DNA of 64,000 nucleotides, from assembly GCF_019633745.1 (NCBI RefSeq), contig NZ_CP037968.1, forward strand, positions 2,114,789-2,178,788. The letters run 5' to 3'. Both the position numbers and the translations under genes were made by a program. The DNA is from Methanofollis formosanus. GTDB taxonomy: Archaea; Halobacteriota; Methanomicrobia; Methanomicrobiales; Methanofollaceae. This document shows, piece by piece, positions 58,421-64,000 of this stretch. The notes below the pieces were generated by a model. The model was given only the letters and a program-made list of their open reading frames with translations, made no database searches and was not told where the DNA came from. The number at the start of each line of letters is the position of its first letter. Position 1 is the first letter of the stretch.

Positions 58421-59362
58421 TCACTCCTGGGAAAACGCTTTTACCAGATCAAATTCGGTAATCAGGCCGATCAGTTTCCCGTCTTCGATGACCGGGAGTG
58501 CACCGACCTTTTTCTGCAGCATCTTCAGTGCCGCATCATTGATGTTGGTCTCAGGGACCGTGGTGTACAGGTCGCCTGAGACGAGCGTGCGAACCGGCAG
58601 GGCCATCACTTCACCCACGTCGCCGGTGGAGAGTCTGTTGAAAATCTCGCCGTTCCCGAGATATTTCATGATGTCCGATGCCGTAACAATCCCGAAAAGG
58701 ACGTCGTCGGAGACGATGGGAAGACGCCTGAACCCGTGTGCGATCATCTCCCTGGTGACGGTACCGATGGGTGTGTCGGGACCGGTGACCCGCAGGCCGG
58801 CGCTCATCACCTCTTCGACCACGACGTCGGTCTCCTCGGTGGCGAGTGCCTTCATGACATCGCGCTCGGTGACGATCCCGACGACAACCTCCTCGTCGTT
58901 CACGATCGGCAGACCACCGATCTTCTGAGTGACGATCGTCTCGGTGACCTCGGCGACCGAGGCCGAGTCCGGGATGGTCCTGACCCGCTGGGTCATGATC
59001 GACCGGACGCTCTCGTTGATCGCGGCGATGAGGTTACCGTGGTGTTTGACCCGCACGAGGTTGTAGTGGTCTCCTCCGCCGAGGAGGTCGATGATGTCCC
59101 GTGCGGTGACGATCCCGCGCAGACGGTGGGTTCCGGCGTCGGTGATCGGAAGCCTGCGGAACCCGTAACTTGTCATCATCTCGACGGCATCGATGATGCG
59201 GGTGGTTGGTGGGGCCGAGATCACATCTCTGGTCGCGACGCCCATCACTTCTCCATCGGTCTCAAAGACGCGAGACTTGAAATCGATCGGGCCGCGGTCC
59301 AGTTTTCCGGGCATTTTCAAGAGTTTGTCGCCCTGCTTTGTGTTCTGCCAGTTCTGGTGCAT
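58421..59362 (-). CDS. Four-CBS-domain protein (third in operon)
   Basis: 313 residues. An N-terminal extension of about 40 residues (NWQNTKQGDKLLKMPGKLDR) is followed by four CBS units with GIVTARDIIDLL, GIVTERDVMKAL, GIVTASDIMKYL and GLITEFDLVKAF. A T/D pair in each site is the usual ribose-binding pattern of nucleotide-binding CBS domains. AAGGA lies 8 bases before the ATG. Confidence 0.93.
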   Translation of the reverse strand: MHQNWQNTKQGDKLLKMPGKLDRGPIDFKSRVFETDGEVMGVATRDVISAPPTTRIIDAVEMMTSYGFRRLPITDAGTHRLRGIVTARDIIDLLGGGDHYNLVRVKHHGNLIAAINESVRSIMTQRVRTIPDSASVAEVTETIVTQKIGGLPIVNDEEVVVGIVTERDVMKALATEETDVVVEEVMSAGLRVTGPDTPIGTVTREMIAHGFRRLPIVSDDVLFGIVTASDIMKYLGNGEIFNRLSTGDVGEVMALPVRTLVSGDLYTTVPETNINDAALKMLQKKVGALPVIEDGKLIGLITEFDLVKAFSQE

Positions 59363-59366
59363 AGCA

Positions 59367-60125
59367 TCATTCCTTCACGTTGAGCCCTTTCAATACGCCA
59401 TGCCTGTCGATCATCCCGACAAGGTTTTTGCCGTCCATGACCGGCATCTGCGATAGATCGTGCTCGACCATGCGCTCTGCTGCTGCTCTGATCTGCTCTG
59501 CAATGTCGATCGTGATGGGCGGCGTCACCATGACGCTCTCGACCGGCACCTTCCCCCCCCGTTCAAGGCTTTTTCGTACCCTGCCGTTATTTAAGATGTC
59601 CCTCCTCGAGATGATCCCGGTGAGGGTATTGTTCTTCATCACTGCGAAGGCGGTGATGTTTCTGTCGAGCATCTGTGCATAGACCCTGCCGACGGTTTCC
59701 GAGGCCTCGCAGACCGGCGGGGGTCGGAGCATATAGTCTCCGATCTCGCCGCGGAGGTTCTCACGCGTGCAGAGAACCGGAAAGATCTCTGAGAGCATCA
59801 CACTTCCCAGCACGTTCCGATCATCGTCTACGACGGTGGCAGTGTCGGTCCCGTTCTCCCGGATCGCCTGGGCGACCCGGATGAGAGGCAGGTCGGATGG
59901 GACCGTGGTCCCTTCGCGGACAAAACCCTCGATGAGCACATCGGACTTTGTCTCGGTGATCTTCAGCACATCGGTGATGTCGATATACCCGACATAACGC
60001 CCTCTGGCATTGGTGATCGGGATCTCACGGAAGATATCGTCGCGCAGCACCTGGCGTGCCCTGGTCATGGGGTCGCCTGTGGTGAGGACCGGGGTCTTCA
60101 CCATCATATCTTCAGCCACCTTCAT
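59367..60125 (-). CDS. Four-CBS-domain protein (second in operon)
   Basis: 252 residues. CBS units: VAEDMMVKTPVLTTGDPMTR, EGFVREGTTVPSDLPLIRV, IGDYMLRPPPVCEASETVGR and VESVMVTPPITIDIAEQIRA. GGAGGAG lies 8 bases before ATG 60125, which overlaps the first gene's stop by 4 bases. Confidence 0.93.
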   Translation of the reverse strand: MKVAEDMMVKTPVLTTGDPMTRARQVLRDDIFREIPITNARGRYVGYIDITDVLKITETKSDVLIEGFVREGTTVPSDLPLIRVAQAIRENGTDTATVVDDDRNVLGSVMLSEIFPVLCTRENLRGEIGDYMLRPPPVCEASETVGRVYAQMLDRNITAFAVMKNNTLTGIISRRDILNNGRVRKSLERGGKVPVESVMVTPPITIDIAEQIRAAAERMVEHDLSQMPVMDGKNLVGMIDRHGVLKGLNVKE

Positions 60126-60685
60126 CTCAAGCGCTCCTCCTCCCGACAGTCTTCACACAGCAGCATTGAGTCCACCTGTATAAGGTTGTCGCTCATTTGC
60201 CCGCACCGGTCGCAGACGCCCATGGCAAAGTTCTCGTCGCGGTTGATGACGATCAGGTCGGACATCACCTCGTTGAGTTCGTTTGCAACGGAAAGCAGGT
60301 CCCTGACCGTGACGATCCCGGTCACTTTCCCGTCTTCGACCACCGGCAGTCTTCTCACCCGGTGCTGAATCATCATCTGTGCAGCTTCCCCAACCGTTTG
60401 TCTGGTCTCGATAGTGATCAGAGGCGTGCTCATGATCTCCTTGACATACACTGAACTGGGTTTGAGATCCTTTGCGACGACCTTGCAGTTGATGTCCTGC
60501 TCGGTGACGATTCCGGTGGGAATGTTCCCTGAAAGAACGATGCAACTCCCGACCTCATCACGGCACATGTGGGCTGCGGCTTTTGCGACCGTTGCCTCAG
60601 CCTCGATGGTGGTGGGGTTGACCCTCATTATTTCCTTCAGTGGAACTCTTGTTTCAAGGTACATCGTGTCTCGTCCATTTGACAT
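60122..60685 (-). CDS. Two-CBS-domain protein with C-terminal zinc ribbon (first in operon)
   Basis: 187 residues. One Bateman module (residues 14-125, GIVTEQDINCKVV and GIVTVRDLLSVA) precedes a C-terminal CxxC pair ribbon, CDRCG ... LCEDCREEE. It differs from the other four in having only two CBS units and a metal-binding tail. GGGGTGA lies 5 bases before ATG 60685. Confidence 0.93.
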   Translation of the reverse strand: MSNGRDTMYLETRVPLKEIMRVNPTTIEAEATVAKAAAHMCRDEVGSCIVLSGNIPTGIVTEQDINCKVVAKDLKPSSVYVKEIMSTPLITIETRQTVGEAAQMMIQHRVRRLPVVEDGKVTGIVTVRDLLSVANELNEVMSDLIVINRDENFAMGVCDRCGQMSDNLIQVDSMLLCEDCREEERLR

Positions 60686-60749
60686 GAGTTCACCCCGAGG
60701 GTCGCTGTTCTCTGGATAATTCCAGACAAAACACTACTATGAGATTCCC

Positions 60750-60762
60750 CTATAAAAGAATA
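60750..60762 (-). promoter_or_regulatory. Promoter of the CBS operon
   Basis: On the minus strand ATTCTTTTATAGG contains TTTTATAG. The predicted start near 60728 gives a leader of about 40 bases before ATG 60685. Confidence 0.55.
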
Positions 60763-60824
60763 CTGGAGGATATTTCGGAAATCGTGTTCGTATGCTCCTC
60801 GGTGATATCTTCGCCAATATAGGG

Positions 60825-60838
60825 TATTATTTATACCG
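60825..60838 (+). promoter_or_regulatory. Promoter of the Era-like GTPase operon
   Basis: TATTATTTATACCG contains TTTATAC. The predicted start is about 60860, 33 bases before ATG 60893. It is about 70 bases from the divergent CBS promoter, so both operons could share regulation. Confidence 0.55.
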
Positions 60839-60892
60839 AGGTGAGCAATCTTCTAATGAATAGATGGTAATTTTTGTATAGGGGATGGAGTA

Positions 60893-61534
60893 ATGAATTT
60901 TCTGTTTCGGGCAAAAGCGAAGGCATCTAAATTCTTCCGGACGTTCTTCGGAAAGAAACACTCACGGATCGGGATTTATGGCCCTCCCAACGCAGGGAAG
61001 ACCACGCTTGCCAATAGAATCGTGAGAGACTGGAGCGGCGACGCGGTCGGGCCGGTGAGCGAGATACCCCACGAGACCCGGCGGGCCCGTCGCAAAGAGG
61101 ACATCACGATCACCGGGACGAACGGGAGTTCAATCTCAATCGATATCGTCGATACCCCCGGCGTGACGACCAAGATCGACTATCATGAGTTCCTGGAGTA
61201 TGGCCTGGAGAAGGACGAGGCGGTCAGGCGGGCCAGGGAAGCGACCGAAGGTGTCGCTGAGGCGATGCACTGGCTCCGCGGCGATCTCGACGGCGTCATC
61301 TATATGCTCGACTCCACGCAGGATCCCTTCATGCAGGTGAACATCATGATGATCGGGATCGTCGAGAGCAGGAAACTCCCGGTCGTGATCGTCGCCAACA
61401 AGATCGATCTCCCGGACGCTGCGCCGCAACGGATCAGGTCCGCCTTCCCCCAGCACCCGGTGGTGCAGATCTCAGGGATGGAGGGGAAGAATGTCGAATC
61501 GCTCTATGAAACGATGACTCAGGTCTTCGGGTGA
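60893..61534 (+). CDS. Era-like small GTPase, ArvA/OapA family
   Basis: 213 residues. The N-terminal 22 residues (FLFRAKAKASKFFRTFFGKK) form a basic amphipathic helix suited to membrane binding. G motifs: G1 GPPNAGKTT at 30-38, G3 VDTPG near 82, G4 NKIDLP near 170, G5 SGMEGKN. Homologues in Haloferax were reported (from memory) to drive extracellular vesicle formation together with the two genes that follow here. The role in this organism is inferred. Confidence 0.85.
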   Translation: MNFLFRAKAKASKFFRTFFGKKHSRIGIYGPPNAGKTTLANRIVRDWSGDAVGPVSEIPHETRRARRKEDITITGTNGSSISIDIVDTPGVTTKIDYHEFLEYGLEKDEAVRRAREATEGVAEAMHWLRGDLDGVIYMLDSTQDPFMQVNIMMIGIVESRKLPVVIVANKIDLPDAAPQRIRSAFPQHPVVQISGMEGKNVESLYETMTQVFG

Positions 61535-61539
61535 TTCAG

Positions 61540-61914
61540 ATGATCCAGGGAGTCCAGATCGATTTTGTCTCTGCGGATAGAATGGAGAGATTGGGGGTGA
61601 TGGAGAAGATCAGGCTGATCCTCGACAATGTCAGGGCCGGCCGGATCGTCGTGCTCGAGCGCGGGCTTGCCCCTGAGGAGCAGAGCAAGCTTATCGAAGT
61701 GACGATGATGGAGATCAGTCCCGGTGGTTTTGCAGGGATAGAAATCGAGACCTATCCGGCGAAGGATGGGGGCGAAGGGTTCGGAGGCTTTTTATCCAGG
61801 TTTGTAGGGAGGAAACCTGAAGAGTCCAGGCTCACGGTGATCGGGCCGGCAAACCAGCTCAAAACCTTGAAAAAGGACGAGGGCCTGATCAGTGCATGGG
61901 TCTCCTCACGGTGA
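61540..61914 (+). CDS. DUF2073 protein, OapB/ArvB family
   Basis: 124 residues. MIQGVQIDFVSADRMERLGVME, VLERGLAPEEQSKLIEVTMM, and a Gly-rich loop (GGEGFGGFLSRFVG) are typical of DUF2073, always found beside the Era-like GTPase. ATG 61540 has GGTGA correctly spaced; GTG 61531 overlaps the GTPase stop. The biochemical function is unknown; a partner of the GTPase is inferred. Confidence 0.85.
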   Translation: MIQGVQIDFVSADRMERLGVMEKIRLILDNVRAGRIVVLERGLAPEEQSKLIEVTMMEISPGGFAGIEIETYPAKDGGEGFGGFLSRFVGRKPEESRLTVIGPANQLKTLKKDEGLISAWVSSR

Positions 61915-61920
61915 GGTGAA

Positions 61921-62313
61921 ATGCCACATAAGTGTACCAGGTGCGGACGGGAATTTGAAGACGGTTCGACCGAGATCCTGAAGGGCTGTCCCAGTTGTGG
62001 AGGCAAGAAGTTCCTCTATGTCAGGGATGAGCGACGGCACGATGATGTGCTGGAGGAGAAGTCGGTCGAAGAGATCGCCGAAGAAACCGGTGAAGAGGCG
62101 CTTGAGGTCAGGGACGAGGCGCCCGGGCCGGTAGACTGTTATGAGCGCGTCGAGTCGATCCGTATCGTCGGCCCTGGGTCTTATGAACTGAATATCGAGA
62201 AACTCGCCCAGAGCGATGATATGGTGGTCGGTCTGGGGAATGAAGGGAAGTACATGGTCGATATCCTCTCTATGGGTCGAGAGCGTCGGAAACGACGTTT
62301 TTGGAAGGACTAA
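61921..62313 (+). CDS. Zinc-ribbon protein, OapC/ArvC family
   Basis: 130 residues. N-terminal zinc ribbon CTRCG ... GCPSCGGKKF (residues 5-28), an acidic middle (EEIAEETGEEALEVRDEAPG), and a C-terminal beta domain (ESIRIVGPGSYELNIEKLA) ending in the basic RERRKRRFWKD. Third member of the GTPase trio, 6 bases after the second. Confidence 0.85.
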   Translation: MPHKCTRCGREFEDGSTEILKGCPSCGGKKFLYVRDERRHDDVLEEKSVEEIAEETGEEALEVRDEAPGPVDCYERVESIRIVGPGSYELNIEKLAQSDDMVVGLGNEGKYMVDILSMGRERRKRRFWKD

Positions 62314-62335
62314 CCATCTTTCCGATTGTCTATAT

Positions 62336-62376
62336 CTTTTTATATCATCGGGGGTATAGGATCTTGTGCTATACCC
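62336..62376 (+). promoter_or_regulatory. Promoter and 8-bp inverted repeat before kamA-like gene
   Basis: CTTTTTATATC at about 62336-62346 is a TATA element. Just downstream, GGGTATAG (62352-62359) and CTATACCC (62369-62376) form a perfect inverted repeat with 9-base spacing that covers the predicted start site. It looks like a repressor operator, or a hairpin at the mRNA 5' end. Confidence 0.6.
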
Positions 62377-62487
62377 GGACGGCATGAGTATGGGGGTGCT
62401 CTATGCTGTCCGAGCCCGGTTTTTTGAGTGAAATGTACCTTTCCTGGCTGGTCCAGGACAGATCCGGGTAAACGGAGGTGAATGGAG

Positions 62488-63609
62488 ATGAAACCACGAT
62501 ACCTGACACGAGTTGACCAGATCGATGCCCTGAATGTTGAAGAAAAGACCCGCCTCAAGAAGGTCGAAGATACGTTTGCCTTCCGCTCAAACGAATATTA
62601 TCTCTCTCTCATCGACTGGGATGACCCGGTGGATCCGATCCGGAGGATCGCGGTTCCCGACCCGATGGAGCTGGATGATCGGGGCGTCCTCGACCCTTCG
62701 CAGGAGAAGAATTACACGGTGGCCAGGGGACTCCAGCATAAGTACCGGGAGACAGCCCTGCTCCTGGTCTCGGATGTCTGTGGGTCGTTCTGTCGATTTT
62801 GCTTCAGAAAACGGTTGTTCATCGAGAGGGGCGCCGAGGTGACGCGGGACGTGACCGAGGAACTTGCCTATATCAGGGACCATCCTGAGGTCACGAACGT
62901 CCTCCTGACCGGAGGAGACCCGCTGATCATGTCCACGTCGAAGCTCGAACCGATCGTGCGCGCGGTGCGGGCGATCGAGCATGTGAAGATCATCAGAATC
63001 GGGTCCAAGATGCCGGCCTTCAATCCGTTCAGGATCACGGAGGACCCTGCGTTGCTGGAGATGATCCGGCGTTACTCGACACCGGAGAAGCGGATTTATA
63101 TCATGGCCCAGTTCAACCACCCGCGTGAGCTCACCACCCAGGCGGTGGAAGCGCTCTCTCTTCTGATGGAGGCCGGGGCGGTGGTGGTGAACCAGACGCC
63201 TCTGTTGCGCGGGGTCAACGACGACCCGGAGGTGCTCGCGAAATTGTTCAAAAAACTTTCGTTCATCGGGGTGCCGCCGTACTATGTCTTCCAGTGCCGT
63301 CCGACGCGAGGGAACGGGATGTTTCAGGTCCCGATCGAGGAGACCTATGAGATCTTTGAGGAAGCAAAGGCACAGGTCTCGGGGCTTGCAAAGCGGGCGA
63401 AGCTGGTGATGTCCCATATGAGCGGGAAGATCGAGATTGCGGGTCTGACCGACGAGTGTGTGTATTTCAAGTATCATCAGGCGGCCGACCCGGCAAATAT
63501 CGGGCGGTTCATGGCGTTCAAGCGCAATCCGGCCGCACTCTGGTTCGATGACTACACCGAACCGGTGAAGGAGCGTGTCGATCTGCCGGGACTGACCTGT
63601 CCGATCTGA
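62488..63609 (+). CDS. KamA-family radical SAM protein (lysine 2,3-aminomutase-like)
   Basis: 373 residues. The cluster motif CxxxCxxC is C98, C102 and C105 in CGSFCRFCFRKR. LLTGGDPLIMS, QFNHPRELT and FQCRPTRGNGMFQVP follow family order. It is PLP- and SAM-dependent in the family. True AblA needs the acetyltransferase AblB to make the osmolyte acetyl-beta-lysine; no ablB is in view and the protein is shorter than AblA, so the substrate is uncertain. ATG 62488 has GGAGGTGA 6 bases upstream. Confidence 0.85.
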   Translation: MKPRYLTRVDQIDALNVEEKTRLKKVEDTFAFRSNEYYLSLIDWDDPVDPIRRIAVPDPMELDDRGVLDPSQEKNYTVARGLQHKYRETALLLVSDVCGSFCRFCFRKRLFIERGAEVTRDVTEELAYIRDHPEVTNVLLTGGDPLIMSTSKLEPIVRAVRAIEHVKIIRIGSKMPAFNPFRITEDPALLEMIRRYSTPEKRIYIMAQFNHPRELTTQAVEALSLLMEAGAVVVNQTPLLRGVNDDPEVLAKLFKKLSFIGVPPYYVFQCRPTRGNGMFQVPIEETYEIFEEAKAQVSGLAKRAKLVMSHMSGKIEIAGLTDECVYFKYHQAADPANIGRFMAFKRNPAALWFDDYTEPVKERVDLPGLTCPI

Positions 63610-63617
63610 TCGTTCTC

Positions 63618-63623
63618 TTTTTT
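63618..63623 (+). terminator. T-run downstream of kamA-like gene
   Basis: Six T residues, 8 bases after the stop, running directly into a repeat leader (GGGCTTTGTAGAATTGGGCA). Confidence 0.5.
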
Positions 63624-63929
63624 GGGCTTTGTAGAATTGGGCATGAGGCGTCCTTTCGCCTCAAGAGCGATTACCATGAGCATATCCCAAATGTATCCGG
63701 GGCTCGATCGATCGAGAGATCGAGACTCTTCTCAGCCATTATTCCTCTGCCTTCCTCGCTTCAATCACAATCCCGGGGATTCCTGGGGCGCTGCCCCCAT
63801 TGTGATGAATGGAGGAAGGCATGATGATCGATCTGCCGCCCACAGAGAGATAAAGAGTGTTTCCTTGCTCTCTCGCGCCGGGGGGAGACCCGCCGGGTCC
63901 CCCCACGACGAAGATAGGGACGGGGCGGC
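63618..63929. repeat. Composite GC-hairpin repeat, copy J (leader, inverted II, inverted I)
   Basis: Plus-strand leader 63618-63665 with small hairpin GAGGCG/CGCCTC. Type II module 63749-63820 in opposite orientation with 9-bp arms GCCTTCCTC/GAGGAAGGC. Type I module 63835-63929, also inverted, with a decayed inner hairpin. Same order and similar sequence as copy C. Bases 63930-64000 show no further feature. Confidence 0.78.
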
Positions 63930-64000
63930 AGCAATCTCTTGAACGAAGCCGTACTTCAGAAAAATCTTCAGGTCACATAGCAAGGCCGGAGAGTTTTGGA

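Overview
The window is about 64 kb from a euryarchaeal methanogen, most likely order Methanomicrobiales and something like Methanofollis or Methanoculleus. The evidence is archaeal rRNA ends, archaeal-type PEP carboxylase, MfnA, F420 genes (cofG, cofC, cofE), an iron-sulfur RNA polymerase subunit D, aRNase J, archaeal SMC-ScpAB, BRE/TATA promoters with the form GAAGGTTTATAT, and high GC. The genus is inference.

Layout. 1-7139: plus-strand run ppsA (5' end outside the window), mfnA, hpt, dph2, a small membrane protein, a METTL5-type methyltransferase and a Fsr-type MFS exporter. 7462-7755: ferredoxin-thioredoxin reductase catalytic subunit. 8477-15504: cofG-purC-purS-purQ and glyA-folD-DHPS-cofE on the minus strand, with cofC between them on the plus strand. 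16428-21618: a coiled-coil protein, then smc-scpA-scpB. 21700-27840: an rRNA operon driven by about six tandem promoters: 16S, tRNA-Ala, 23S, tRNA-Cys, 5S and a second 5S. 27992-29458: ppcA. 30294-32167: two secreted surface proteins. 33035-46444 (minus strand): the large archaeal information and isoprenoid operon tRNA-Ser, rpsM-rpsD-rpsK-rpoD-rpl18e-rplM-rpsI-rpoN, tRNA-Pro, rpoK-eno-rpsB-MEMO-mvk-ipk-fni-rnj-idsA-gltX. 46541-47515: deoxyhypusine synthase. 48031-55071: an accessory Rhs/YD-repeat island. 56791-60685: five consecutive CBS-domain proteins, divergent from an Era-like GTPase, DUF2073 protein and zinc-ribbon trio (60893-62313) that matches the ArvABC/OapABC set. 62488-63609: a KamA-family radical SAM protein.

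The most unusual feature is a family of composite non-coding repeats that fills nearly every long intergenic gap. Each copy is built from a leader module (T-run, GGCTCTGTAGAATC, a small hairpin, then CATACGGGATGAAAATTTC), a roughly 90-bp GC-rich hairpin module bounded by GCCGCCC...GGGCGGC, and sometimes a roughly 70-bp module bounded by GCCTTCCC...GGGAAGGC or a separate tail. At least nine type I modules are complete. Small hairpins differ between copies in a way that keeps base pairing. I know of no description of this family.

A second unusual locus is the Rhs island. The last 1.35 kb of a 1.4-kresidue secreted YD-repeat protein is duplicated with a constant offset of 2107 bp and no net indels. 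The two copies flank, almost exactly, an AT-rich gene for a four-helix membrane protein, like a cassette inserted between direct repeats.
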